Positions 9,506 to 18,818 of a stretch of 64,000 nt of DNA are shown one piece after another. Both the position numbers and the translations under genes were made by a program. A model generated the notes under the pieces. The model saw nothing but the letters and a program-made list of their open reading frames with translations, was not told the DNA's origin and searched no databases. Each line of letters begins with the position of its first letter. The first letter of the stretch is position 1. The stretch is from Bartonella tribocorum CIP 105476 (lineage in GTDB: Bacteria; Pseudomonadota; Alphaproteobacteria; Rhizobiales; Rhizobiaceae): contig NC_010161.1 of the NCBI RefSeq assembly GCF_000196435.1, positions 496,001 through 560,000 on the forward strand, written 5' to 3'.

Positions 9506-9714
9506 TCTAAAATCCTTTCATAATAAAAAAATGGTAACAAATCATAAGCATTTATTAACCATATTTTTGAATCATTGGAAAGGTATTTAGTCTATAGAAA
9601 ACAATATTTTATCATACAATTTCTGATGTGATGATTTATGAGTCTTATTGAGAGAGAATGAGAGAAAAGAGAGCTAAAGTTATCCACAGATCATGGGGTT
9701 ATGCACCCCATATC

Positions 9715-10879
9715 TTAAGATTGACCAGTGACATAAGCCGCCCATTTATCCATATAGACCCGACGCTGTTCTAAATAGTCAGTACGACGATAGGCACGCT
9801 CTACTTTACCGCCCCGTATGACTTAAAATGGTTTCAGCGACCTCATAGGGGGCATCGGTTGTTTCAGCGAGCCAATCACGTAAACTAGAGCGAAAACCAT
9901 GGGGGCAGGCTTTAAGACCAGTTTGCTGCATGTATTGAGCCATACAATTTACACCAAGGGGACCGCGACCTTTAGCAGAAAAAAAGAAATCATTGCGAGA
10001 GAGCAAACGCGCTTGTTTTAAAATATCTAATGCCTCTGTTGATAAGGGCACGCGAAATTCTTTTGTTGTATCACGCTTTCCTTTCATATTTTCAGCAGGG
10101 ATAGTCCATATATCCCCATCAATCTGATTTTCACGAATATGACGTAAGGGATTAGTACGAACTCCTGTCAGAATAAGCAACCGCAAAGCCAAATGTGTCA
10201 TAGTTATTTTTTGGCAAAGCGTTTGATAAAAAGCCGGCACATCTCTCCAATCCATGGCTGGTCTATTAATAACATTATGACGTTGTTTGCCTAAGAGCGC
10301 GCGTGCTTTTTCTACAGCTTGTAAATCAACATCCAATCCTAAGGCAGCCGCATGTTTGAGACAAAGATTAAGACGATTCAGTGCTTTACGCGCGGTATCA
10401 GCTTTTGTATGCCAGATAGGAGCAAGGGTATTGCGTATTTCTGTTTGCGTAATCTCAGAAACGGGCAGACAGCCTAATTTAGGGAGAATATGAAGGCGTA
10501 ATGGTAAAAACCAATGTCCATCTTTACCGTCACCTTTTAATTCAGCTTTCCGACTTTCAAAAGTATCCAAGGCAATATCTTTTAAATAATGGAGATTACG
10601 CATTGCTTCACGCTTTTGTTTCTCACGTTCTTTAATGGGGTCACGACCCTCATGCAAAACAGAACGCCATTGGTTTGCCAATTCACGGGCTTTTTTTAAA
10701 GAAACATGTCTTAAGGCACCCAAGCCCATTTCACGGCGGCGCCCGTGAATGGTATAACGATAAAGCCATTGAGCACCCCCATCTTTACGCTTATGAAGTA
10801 ACAAGCCGGCACCATCATTATATTTGCCAGCCCCCAATGTTGCGACAGACCTTGCATTAAGACGGTTCATAAGAGCCAT
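9715..10879 (-). pseudogene. P4-type tyrosine integrase, frameshifted before the catalytic tyrosine
   Basis: The start is ATG 10879, preceded by AAAGGA, and matches the start at 63842. The DUF4102 N-terminal domain is followed by the catalytic domain with TGVRTNPLRH and HGFRSSLRDWL (Arg, His-x-x-Arg). The open frame ends prematurely at 9806 after LSHTGR. In another frame the expected C-terminus continues: GGKVERAYRRTDYLEQRR, stopping at 9715. It contains the catalytic tyrosine in AYRRTDY. Restoring two bases gives 388 residues, matching the intact 385-residue homologue at 24750. The enzyme as encoded lacks its nucleophile and cannot recombine DNA. Confidence 0.9.
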
Positions 10880-10945
10880 TTTTAGTCCTTTCTTATACAA
10901 ATTTGATCCACACACTCATCCCACTTGTTATGTGCAAATGAGTGG
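10880..10945 (-). repeat. Integrase leader, inverted copy of 63763-63841
   Basis: The region just upstream of the broken integrase is nearly identical, in opposite orientation, to the region upstream of the integrase at 63842, including CCACTCATTTGCACATAACA. Homology continues into both coding sequences. The two integrase ends form a long-range inverted repeat about 53 kb apart. Confidence 0.85.
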
Positions 10946-10976
10946 TCTTGATTGATTCAAGATAAGCAGGTTTGAA

Positions 10977-11492
10977 ATGAGAGAATCTTACGATATTCGA
11001 GACTCTCACTCAACATACAAAACAGTGAATTATCATTATAAATCAATATCTTGTACGGAACATATCGGTTGGTTGCGTCACAATGGCTATGAGAAGGCAC
11101 TGATGGTTCTCCCCCATGATGGTGCGACCAGAGACCGTGTGCACAATGTGAGTTTTGAGAGTGCTTTAAATGATGCGGGTTTTGAAACGCAGGTCATTCC
11201 TAATCAAGGGGCTGGGGCTGTCAAAATGCGAATAGAGGCAGTGCGACGTATTTTGCCTTCAGTTTGGTTCAATGAAGAGACGACTGTAGCAGGGCGTAAG
11301 GCACTGAATTGGTATCATGAGAAATGGGATGAGAAGCGTAATATTGGTTTGGGAGCAGAACATGATTGGTCCAGTCATGGTGCAGATGCTTTTGGATTGA
11401 TGTGCATTGTTTATGAAGCACCACGCATTAAACCGCAACAAGAACGTTATCGCGCTATAGAAAGAGAAGCGGCATCATGGATGGCATTCTAA
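10977..11492 (+). CDS. C-terminal fragment of a phage terminase large subunit
   Basis: From about residue 32 onward (GWLRHNGYEKALMVLPHDG, then VRRILPSVWFNEETT, then EHDWSSHGADAFGLM) the protein matches the nuclease half of large terminases from P22/N4-like podoviruses. The N-terminal ATPase half, with Walker motifs, is absent. The first 30 residues look unrelated and the fragment begins right after the integrase leader. The rearrangement that brought in the integrase therefore probably removed the front of this gene. The ATG 10977 start may be fortuitous. The end overlaps the portal gene start by 16 bp, as in a normal packaging operon. DNA packaging by this block would fail without another terminase. 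Confidence 0.75.
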   Translation: MRESYDIRDSHSTYKTVNYHYKSISCTEHIGWLRHNGYEKALMVLPHDGATRDRVHNVSFESALNDAGFETQVIPNQGAGAVKMRIEAVRRILPSVWFNEETTVAGRKALNWYHEKWDEKRNIGLGAEHDWSSHGADAFGLMCIVYEAPRIKPQQERYRAIEREAASWMAF

Positions 11493-13531
11493 GTTATAAC
11501 TCTAAAAAAACGGCAGATTTTGATGAATATGAACTCTATAGGCGCTTAAAATCTTGGTATAAGGAAGATATTGAACACGTCAATGAATGGCGTGAACAAG
11601 CGCGTGAAGATTTTGATTTTTATAATGGTCGTCAATGGGCTGAAGAAGATCTTGCGGTTTTGAAGGCGCAACGCCGCCCTGTTATGACCTTTAACCGTAT
11701 TGCCCCCCTTGTTAACGCAATTGTTGGGGCTGAACGTAATAACAAGCGTGAAGTACAGTTTCAACCAAGGCAAGCAGGAGCCGCAATATCCAATGAATTA
11801 CTCACTGGAGCAGCAGAATGGTTTCGTGATGAGGCAGAGGCGGAATATGCCGATTCCGATGCTTTTCAAGATATGGTCATTTGCGGCATGGGCTGGACAG
11901 ATACACGGCTTGATTATGAAACAGAACCTGAAGGAATTCCTGCTGTCCAGCGTTTAGATCCACTGAAAATGGTATGGGATGCCAATGCCGTAAGACCCAA
12001 TCTCATTGATGCGCAGCGTATGTGGTATGTTGATCGTAAACCCATTGAGGATGCTAAAAGTCTTTTTCCTGATGTGGCTGTTGAAGATCTCCATGCTGAT
12101 TGGACAACAGATAATACAACCGCTTGTGAGGAGTATCATGTCTCACTTGATGCTTATAATGATCATGCCAATGCAGATTCTTTATCACAGTCGGCTTTTG
12201 AAAAACGCTATGTTACGCTGGTTGAATGCCGTTGGTTTGAATATGAAGCTTATTTCAAGGCACCTGATCTTCAAACAGGACAGATGCGCAGTTATAGTAA
12301 ACAAGAGTTTGAACAGCTTCAAAGGGTTTCACCACAACTACAAGGGGTGCGTTTTAATAAAAAGGTGATCAAGCGCGCTTTTCTGGGACGGCGTCTTTTA
12401 GCAAAGCCGGATAAACCCTTAGCACCAGATGGACAGCTTGGCTGGGAATGTATCACAGGCACACTGGATAAGCTTAAAAACCAGTTTTACGGGATTGTTC
12501 GCCCCGCAAAAGATCCGCAAAAATGGTCGAATAAATATTTTAGCCAAGTCATGTATATTTTAAACAGTCAAGCCAAAGGTGGTTTGATGGCAGAACGTGG
12601 AGCTTTTGATGATGAGCGCCAAGCATTAGAAAATTGGACACGAACCGATACGATTACGTGGGTTAAAAACGGGGCGCTTACAGGAGGAAAAATCCAACCA
12701 AAGCCAAGTGCACAATTCCCTAATGGCTTTTTTCAGTTGTTTAATGAATCGCGTGAAGCAATAACACATGTCACAGGATTGTCGGCGGAGTTTATAGGCA
12801 CAAGAGAGGTTAATCAAGCAAATGTGTTAGAAAATACACGCCGGCAATCAACGCTTAATTTGCTTGCTGGCTTATTTGATAATCTTAAGCTTTATCGATG
12901 TCGACAGGGAAAGATTATCCTTTATCTGATTCAAAACTATCTTTCCGATGGGCGTTTGGTTCGAATTTCTGGACCAGAAAATGCGCAGTATGTTCCATTA
13001 ACACGTGAAGCTGTCACAACGCTTGAATACGACATTATTGTCGATGATTCACCAACAAGCCCCAATGAAAAAGAGAGAACTTTTGCGGCAATTACGCAAA
13101 TGTTGCCGTTGCTTGGTGGTTTCTTAACACCGGAGATGATTCCAGATCTTTTAAAGCTTTCTCCACTACCGGCAACATTGGTGGCAAATTTAACGGCAAA
13201 AGCACAGCAGGCACAACAAGAACAACAGCAGCAGCAAATGATGCAACAAAACCAAGGAGCACAATTAACTCCAGAGCAACAAGCAAAGATTGCTGCTCTC
13301 CAGCAAGAAGCACAAGCAAAGGGCACACTTTATCAACTTGATGCACAACAAAAGCAGGTAGCGTTGCAGCAGAAAAATATTGAACTTTTCTTGAAACAAG
13401 AACAAGCCCGCATGCAGCTAGAACTTCAACAGGCAAAAAATGAGATAGCGCAGCGCGACCTAGAGCGAAAGGCGTATCGAGCGCAGTTGGAACAGTATCG
13501 AGCAACAACAGCAAGAGCGCAAATCTATTAA
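11477..13531 (+). CDS. Portal protein, P22-like podovirus type
   Basis: 684 residues. The dodecameric ring at the capsid vertex through which DNA enters. The opening half (FYNGRQWAEEDLAVLKAQ, then PVMTFNRIAPLVNAIVG) is characteristic of the P22-like portal family. The C-terminal 130 residues are a glutamine-rich coiled coil (QQAQQEQQQQQMMQQNQ), comparable in position to the P22 barrel helix but low in complexity. ATG 11477 overlaps the terminase fragment and follows a purine-rich stretch. It heads a co-oriented block running to 24610. Confidence 0.85.
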   Translation: MDGILSYNSKKTADFDEYELYRRLKSWYKEDIEHVNEWREQAREDFDFYNGRQWAEEDLAVLKAQRRPVMTFNRIAPLVNAIVGAERNNKREVQFQPRQAGAAISNELLTGAAEWFRDEAEAEYADSDAFQDMVICGMGWTDTRLDYETEPEGIPAVQRLDPLKMVWDANAVRPNLIDAQRMWYVDRKPIEDAKSLFPDVAVEDLHADWTTDNTTACEEYHVSLDAYNDHANADSLSQSAFEKRYVTLVECRWFEYEAYFKAPDLQTGQMRSYSKQEFEQLQRVSPQLQGVRFNKKVIKRAFLGRRLLAKPDKPLAPDGQLGWECITGTLDKLKNQFYGIVRPAKDPQKWSNKYFSQVMYILNSQAKGGLMAERGAFDDERQALENWTRTDTITWVKNGALTGGKIQPKPSAQFPNGFFQLFNESREAITHVTGLSAEFIGTREVNQANVLENTRRQSTLNLLAGLFDNLKLYRCRQGKIILYLIQNYLSDGRLVRISGPENAQYVPLTREAVTTLEYDIIVDDSPTSPNEKERTFAAITQMLPLLGGFLTPEMIPDLLKLSPLPATLVANLTAKAQQAQQEQQQQQMMQQNQGAQLTPEQQAKIAALQQEAQAKGTLYQLDAQQKQVALQQKNIELFLKQEQARMQLELQQAKNEIAQRDLERKAYRAQLEQYRATTARAQIY

Positions 13532-13547
13532 AGGAGCAAAAGAGAAT

Positions 13548-14444
13548 ATGGAAGAAGAGTTTACACCTGAAGAACAAGCAATTTATGACGAACATTTTGC
13601 CAGTGATCATGCTGTTGAGTTAGTCGAGCCTGAGCAAGTTGAAGAGGTGTTTGAAGCAGAAGAAAGTTTTGAACAGCCCCCTGTCGAACCGGTTGGCGAA
13701 GAGCCCCATTCTGGTGTGATAGAGCAAGAACGACAAGCACGCCAAAAGGCAGAGCAAAATGCTATGGAAGCGCGTGAACTTGCCATTGAGTTTGCGCAGA
13801 AATATGCACAAATGCAAGAAGAGGTGGTAAGACGCCGCGATGAAAATATTCCTACCCTAGAAGATGATCCAAAAGCACATGTTGCATGGCTTAGTCATAA
13901 GGTACAGGAACAACAGAAATTGCTTGATGAGTTTTCTCGTATAAGAGAGAGCCAAGAACGTTTGAATCAAGAGGAATATGAACGCCAGCAGTTAGGGGAT
14001 TATTTTGAAGAATCCAAAGCGCAGGTACAAGATAAATATCCAGATTTAGACAGTATCACCGATTATCTCTACGAAAGAGCAGATAGTGTCCTACAAGCGC
14101 AGGCAGATCTTTATCCACAATGGAGAGATCCCGCAGCGCGGCAACAGCAAATTGGTGCTGAATTACGTCAAATATGCCAGCAGTGTCAGAAAGCCAGTAT
14201 AAACCCAATAGAGGTGCTGGTGCAAAAAGCAAAGGCTTTTGGCTATAGTGGAGCACCAATAAAGGATGACGTGGAAACCCTTCAAGAGCGCTCTCAAGCA
14301 GCGCGGACACTTACAGCGCGTGGTGGACAAGTTCCAACAGGTGGTATGGACGTGAAAACACTCTTTTCCATGCCAGAAGCCGAATTTGCTGTATGGGTGG
14401 AGAAAAATCCCGAAAAATTTGAGCAAATTATGAGCAGAGCGTGA
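13548..14444 (+). CDS. Putative capsid scaffold protein
   Basis: 298 residues, ATG 13548 with AAGGAG upstream. The N-terminus is very acidic (EEEFTPEEQAIYDEHF), the middle is coiled coil rich in E, Q and R, and the C-terminal tail ends with EFAVWVEKNPEKFEQIMSR. Composition, length and position between portal and capsid are those of podovirus scaffolding proteins, which template procapsid assembly and then leave. No enzymatic motif is seen. The assignment rests on context and composition. Confidence 0.65.
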   Translation: MEEEFTPEEQAIYDEHFASDHAVELVEPEQVEEVFEAEESFEQPPVEPVGEEPHSGVIEQERQARQKAEQNAMEARELAIEFAQKYAQMQEEVVRRRDENIPTLEDDPKAHVAWLSHKVQEQQKLLDEFSRIRESQERLNQEEYERQQLGDYFEESKAQVQDKYPDLDSITDYLYERADSVLQAQADLYPQWRDPAARQQQIGAELRQICQQCQKASINPIEVLVQKAKAFGYSGAPIKDDVETLQERSQAARTLTARGGQVPTGGMDVKTLFSMPEAEFAVWVEKNPEKFEQIMSRA

Positions 14445-14541
14445 GATGTGCGTGGTGGCGCAACAGAGATAACCAAGTGATTGTTATCGTTTGGTTATGC
14501 CGCAAGGCGAGTTTTAAAAACCAAGAAAGGCATTGTTTGAA

Positions 14542-15684
14542 ATGGCAGTAACACAGGTAAATCTTAATGACCCATTAGCCGTTGGCGTTTGGGCTAAGAT
14601 GCTAAACACAGAAACTTCAAAAGCGTTGCCCATTGCACCGCTGATGGGAAAAGGAAAAAACAGCATTATTCAAGTGTTGGATATGCTAGGAAAATCCGCT
14701 GGTGACTCTGTGACGAGCGGATTAAGAGTCCAACTGATGGGGGATGGCGTTAGCGAGGGACAAACACTGGAGGGGAATGAAGAAGCACTCCAGTTTATGA
14801 ATGAAACGGTGCGTATTAACGAGCTTTCTCATGCTGTACGCGTAAAATATGAAGGCACCATTGATCAACAACGTGTCTTATTTGATTTACGAACAGAAGC
14901 AAAGGATGGACTTGTTGATTGGTATGCAGACCGCTTAAGTTTGATGTTCTTCATTCAGGCAGCAGGTTATACAGCACCATGGATTCACTTTGAAGGACGT
15001 ACTATAACGCTTAAACCGGTTCATTATGGTTTTAATGCTCCATTAGAGCCAAGCAAATTGCGTATTATTCGCCCGAATAAGAAAAAGACTGATGAAGAAC
15101 TTACAAAAGACGATGTTTTTACATTAGATCTTATAGATCAGGCTGTTGAACGCGCTAAACTTGCTAATCCACGTTTGCGCCCTGTTCGTGTTGATGGAAA
15201 ATCGGCATATGTGATGTATCTCCACCCAACACAGGTGACCCAATTGCGTACCAATACAAAGAGCGGGCAATGGTTAGACATTACCAAGGCAGCTTATGAT
15301 GGTTCACGGTCTCAGAACCCAATTTTTGAGGGCTCTCTGGGGATGTATAATGGAGTTATCTTACGTGAAGCTGAACATGTCCCCAATGGTATCAATTCAA
15401 AGACACAAGAGCCTGTAACATCTGTTCGCCGTGCTGTGTTGCTTGGTGCACAAAGTGTTATCATGGCTTATGGGCGCGTTGGCAATGGAGCAACAGGAGG
15501 CGATGGGAAAGGGGGAACACGCTATAAACTTGTTGAAGAACTGTTTGATTATCAACGTGAATTTGGGGTTGCAGCTAAAACCATTATAGGCATGAAAAAA
15601 TCACGCTACACCTTGCCTCATTCTGATCAAGGGGGACAGGATTTTGGTACCATTGTTATCCCTTCTTTTGCTGAAGCAAGCTAA
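14542..15684 (+). CDS. Major capsid protein, N4-gp56 family
   Basis: 380 residues. I start at ATG 14542 rather than the in-frame TTG at 14533 because AAGAAAGG lies at suitable distance. The N-terminus AVTQVNLNDPLAVGVWA and the following GKSAGDSVTSGLRVQL and EGNEEAL segments are typical of N4-gp56 family capsid proteins. It forms the icosahedral shell. It follows scaffold and portal in the usual order, and looks intact. Confidence 0.85.
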   Translation: MAVTQVNLNDPLAVGVWAKMLNTETSKALPIAPLMGKGKNSIIQVLDMLGKSAGDSVTSGLRVQLMGDGVSEGQTLEGNEEALQFMNETVRINELSHAVRVKYEGTIDQQRVLFDLRTEAKDGLVDWYADRLSLMFFIQAAGYTAPWIHFEGRTITLKPVHYGFNAPLEPSKLRIIRPNKKKTDEELTKDDVFTLDLIDQAVERAKLANPRLRPVRVDGKSAYVMYLHPTQVTQLRTNTKSGQWLDITKAAYDGSRSQNPIFEGSLGMYNGVILREAEHVPNGINSKTQEPVTSVRRAVLLGAQSVIMAYGRVGNGATGGDGKGGTRYKLVEELFDYQREFGVAAKTIIGMKKSRYTLPHSDQGGQDFGTIVIPSFAEAS

Positions 15685-15703
15685 TTATTAAAGGATGGCA
15701 ATT

Positions 15704-16162
15704 ATGGCAGAAAAATCGCTAATTACACAGGAACCTGATGAAACCGGTGAGACTGTTGAAACCGTTGAGACTGTTGGCATGATAGATGAGGGCTTGCCTC
15801 CTCCTTTGCAAGGACGCAACAATTGTACACAGCAGGTTAGTTTTTTTCGGGCACGTGTTAAATGTACAGATCAAGGGTTGATAACGAAAATTGGTGTTCT
15901 ACCCCGCGGGGCTTTTATCAAAAGCATTACAGCTTATATCATGGAGGATTTTGAAGATGTAACAGCTACATTTGGAAAAGAGCCTCATGGTAACGATTAT
16001 GGACAGACAAATCTTTCACAATCTTATGATGGCAATCTGTACCTGCCTGTGGAGGAACGAGATGTTCCGTTAGAAGCTGAAAATGCGATTTATATGACGC
16101 GAGACAAGAAAAGCACCAAAGGTGATGCTGAGGTGATTGTTGAGTTTTACACCAATCGTTAA
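15704..16162 (+). CDS. Hypothetical phage structural protein after the capsid gene
   Basis: 152 residues from ATG 15704, with AAAGGA just upstream. The N-terminus carries short repeats of TGETVETVETV. The rest looks beta-rich (VLPRGAFIKSITAYIMEDF, then GDAEVIVEFYTNR), as in small capsid-associated proteins. I cannot name a family. A head decoration or stabilising role is suggested only by its position immediately after the capsid gene. Confidence 0.55.
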   Translation: MAEKSLITQEPDETGETVETVETVGMIDEGLPPPLQGRNNCTQQVSFFRARVKCTDQGLITKIGVLPRGAFIKSITAYIMEDFEDVTATFGKEPHGNDYGQTNLSQSYDGNLYLPVEERDVPLEAENAIYMTRDKKSTKGDAEVIVEFYTNR

Positions 16163-16236
16163 AGGCATAAGGGGGCGTTTGTTTTTTGCGTCCCCTCTTC
16201 TCTCAAGATATTCTAAGGCATTTGGAAGAGAGTCAT

Positions 16237-16935
16237 ATGACAATAATAGTACAGACGGGTGGTCCGATTGGAGACAAACAGACCATTGTTCCTCATGATA
16301 AAAATTTCATTCAGATGGTGAATGATATTCAGGATGAAATTGATGATCAAACAGATGAATATATTGACCAAGTTCAAAAGGCGATATTTTCGGCTATTCG
16401 GTTTTGTGAACGATTGCCTTTTTATTTCAATGAAAGCCGTGAAGTTGTTTTGACCACTATGAATGGCAAAAGCCGTTATGGCGCTGAGGAAAATCCAGTT
16501 ATTCCAGCTGCTGTTCGTATTGTTGATGCGTACATTTATGAGGATAATCACAGCAAATCAAAGCTTTTGCATACAGACCCGCTTGTTATTGAGAGCCTTG
16601 TGAATGATTGTAACCATAGCATGCCTACGCGATACAGTTATTTTGAACAAAAGCTTATTTTGTATCCAATCCCAGACCGAATTTATTCTATCAGGCTTAT
16701 TTTTGATCCGATAAGAATAAAAGACATTGAGAGTGCGCAAGAAGCTTCAATATGGTTTTTGGAAGCCTATGAACTGATCAAAACGCGTGCAAAATATGAA
16801 ATTTATACCAATATTATTAAAGAACCACAGATGGCAGCTGCAGCTTTTGCCATGTTCCAAGAGCAACTTGATGCGCTACAAATTGAGACTTCACGGCGCA
16901 AGAATTTGTTGAGAGTTCAACATACGGATTTCTGA
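16237..16935 (+). CDS. Head-tail adaptor protein of a podovirus (P22 gp4-like)
   Basis: 232 residues from ATG 16237, with GGAAGAG upstream; an earlier in-frame start at 16186 has no ribosome site. The sequence is helical with conserved-looking SAIRFCERLPFYFNESRE and PIPDRIYSIRLIFDPIR segments, as in phage adaptor proteins that dock on the portal ring. Its stop overlaps the next start (TGATG). Family naming is by resemblance and synteny. Confidence 0.55.
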   Translation: MTIIVQTGGPIGDKQTIVPHDKNFIQMVNDIQDEIDDQTDEYIDQVQKAIFSAIRFCERLPFYFNESREVVLTTMNGKSRYGAEENPVIPAAVRIVDAYIYEDNHSKSKLLHTDPLVIESLVNDCNHSMPTRYSYFEQKLILYPIPDRIYSIRLIFDPIRIKDIESAQEASIWFLEAYELIKTRAKYEIYTNIIKEPQMAAAAFAMFQEQLDALQIETSRRKNLLRVQHTDF

Positions 16936-18392
16936 TGACCTTTATTCCTATTGCTGAGTTTAGACCAGATGTTGCATTTATTAATAGCGGTTATTCTAGT
17001 GAGATCGTGAACGTTTTACCAGCACCCAATTCCTATATTCCAGTTCCCAAAGTTGCGCCGGTTTCAGAACCTTTTCCGGATGTTATTTTGGGGGTCTATG
17101 CAGTAAGATCATTGAGTGGTGTGCGGATTATTATAGGGACATCAACAAAACTTTACGAATATGATAACAGCACGCGCGGCTGGAAAGATATTAGCAAGCT
17201 TGGGGAACAATATCACGCCAATGAAACGGCACCTTGGTCTTTTGCCGTCTTTGGTGATTATATCATTGCCGTTAATAACAATGATACACCGCAAATATTC
17301 GCCTTAAAGACAGCAGAGAGATTTGAGGATTTAGGAGGGAATCCCCCGCGTGCTGGACTTGTTCGTATTTGGGGAGATTTTGTCTGTTTGATGAAATTAA
17401 CAGATAAGCCAAATCGCGTTCATTGGTCAGGTCTCAATGATGCAACACACTGGAAGGTTGGTGAGAAAAGTTGCGATTATCAGGATTTTCCAGATGGAGA
17501 ATATATACAAGGAGCAACGCAAGCAACCAACCCGCTTATTTTTATGCGTTCTGCTATTTATCATGCAACCTTCGTTCCAGGATCTAAAATAATATTTAGT
17601 TTTGTCAAAATAAAAGACAAAATAGGGGCAAAAAGTAGCACGGCAATTACAAGTCGTGGAGACTATACTTTTTTTGTTTCTGATGATGGTTTTTATCAAA
17701 TCAACAATACCGGTGAGATGTTGCCTATTGGCTTTGGCAAAGTCGATAAAACAATCTTTACGCTGTACAATAACTTTGCCATTGATGAGATGAGAGCCTG
17801 TATTGATCCGGTCTATTCACGCGTTTATTTTTCTATAAATGACGATATGATGGGGATGAATATCTATGTTTATGATTGGCTTTTGCAAATATGGAGCGTC
17901 ATCAAAGGTCAGAGACTTCTCTTATTTCCTCTCTTTGCGGCAGGTTATACATTAGAAGGTTTAGACGAAGTACAAGAATGCTTGAGAGATTTACGTGCTT
18001 CTCTTGATAGTAAAATGTGGCAAAATGGCGCGCCAATGTTGGGAGCGTTTACAGAAGACAATAGATTTGGTTTTTTTGCTGGTTCTCCTATGGAAGCTGT
18101 CATTGCTTCACAAACTGTAGGAGATACAGGCAGACAGATTAATCTTATGAATGAGGCTTTTGTTCAAGCAGATACGACAAATGGTCTTTTAAGCGTTGGA
18201 GCTGCTTTTATCATTGATAATAGAAGTCAATTAAATTGGGCGAAAGAGCGTTATGCGGGCTATAGTAGTGGGATGTACAATATTCGCTCTAGGGCACGCT
18301 ATCACGCTTTGCGACTTAGGATACCAGAAAGCACACCATGGACTCATATAACAGGCTTTGATGTGACGCTAAAACCCGCAGGCATAAGATGA
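16935..18392 (+). CDS. Packaged-DNA stabilisation / tail hub protein (P22 gp10-like)
   Basis: 485 residues. N-terminal RPDVAFINSGYSSEIVNVLP and repeated short beta blades (LYEYDNSTRGWKDIS; DYTFFVSDDGFYQINNTG) indicate a beta-propeller-like fold. This agrees with tail accessory proteins that plug the portal-tail channel after packaging. It overlaps its neighbours on both sides by 1-4 bp (translational coupling). It lies after the adaptor gene as expected. Confidence 0.6.
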   Translation: MTFIPIAEFRPDVAFINSGYSSEIVNVLPAPNSYIPVPKVAPVSEPFPDVILGVYAVRSLSGVRIIIGTSTKLYEYDNSTRGWKDISKLGEQYHANETAPWSFAVFGDYIIAVNNNDTPQIFALKTAERFEDLGGNPPRAGLVRIWGDFVCLMKLTDKPNRVHWSGLNDATHWKVGEKSCDYQDFPDGEYIQGATQATNPLIFMRSAIYHATFVPGSKIIFSFVKIKDKIGAKSSTAITSRGDYTFFVSDDGFYQINNTGEMLPIGFGKVDKTIFTLYNNFAIDEMRACIDPVYSRVYFSINDDMMGMNIYVYDWLLQIWSVIKGQRLLLFPLFAAGYTLEGLDEVQECLRDLRASLDSKMWQNGAPMLGAFTEDNRFGFFAGSPMEAVIASQTVGDTGRQINLMNEAFVQADTTNGLLSVGAAFIIDNRSQLNWAKERYAGYSSGMYNIRSRARYHALRLRIPESTPWTHITGFDVTLKPAGIR

Positions 18393-18817
18393 ATTTTAAA
18401 ATTTATAACACCGAAAAATGGAGTGTTGAACAAATGGCGCCCTATTTGGATAAGGTTATAAAATCAATATCTTATTTTCATAAAAAATTCCCTGATGATT
18501 ATACTCCAGAGATTATTTTAAATGATATTTTGAAGGGAGATAAACTTCTCTGGATTATTGTGGATGAGCAGGAAAATTTTATGGCGCATGTCACAACAGA
18601 ATTACAAAAACTTGTCACTGGAGTTTTGCGAGCGGTTATTATTACGCTTGGGGGAAAAGGAGGAGCGCCCTTAACGAAGCTTATTCCCCAAATTGAAGCC
18701 TATTACAAAGAAAAAGGGGCGAAAGAACTTATCATTATCGGTCGGCGTGGGTGGGAAAAATCCCTTAAATCGCATGGCTATTTCGTTAATCTTTTAGAAT
18801 ATAGAAAGCAGCTTTAA
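18389..18817 (+). CDS. Hypothetical phage protein, possibly GNAT-fold
   Basis: 142 residues overlapping the previous gene by 4 bp. The pattern LWIIVDEQENFMAHVTTEL, RAVIITLGGKGG, then IIGRRGWEKSLKSHGYF resembles the acetyltransferase-like proteins found beside tail genes in podoviruses. The acetyl-CoA loop is not convincing, so catalysis is uncertain. It could be a degenerate fold used structurally in the virion. Confidence 0.5.
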   Translation: MNFKIYNTEKWSVEQMAPYLDKVIKSISYFHKKFPDDYTPEIILNDILKGDKLLWIIVDEQENFMAHVTTELQKLVTGVLRAVIITLGGKGGAPLTKLIPQIEAYYKEKGAKELIIIGRRGWEKSLKSHGYFVNLLEYRKQL

Positions 18818-18818
18818 C

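Noticed and set aside
9680-9688. TTATCCACA, a DnaA-box-like 9-mer, as a possible replication origin
   Set aside because: A single box without clusters, AT-unwinding repeats or a dnaA/repA gene. The same string also occurs by chance near 6307 inside a small frame.
13092-13610. Long minus-strand frame opposite the portal C-terminus
   Set aside because: It is the antisense of a glutamine-rich repeat. Leu/Val/Cys-rich composition and lack of ribosome site mark it as a shadow.
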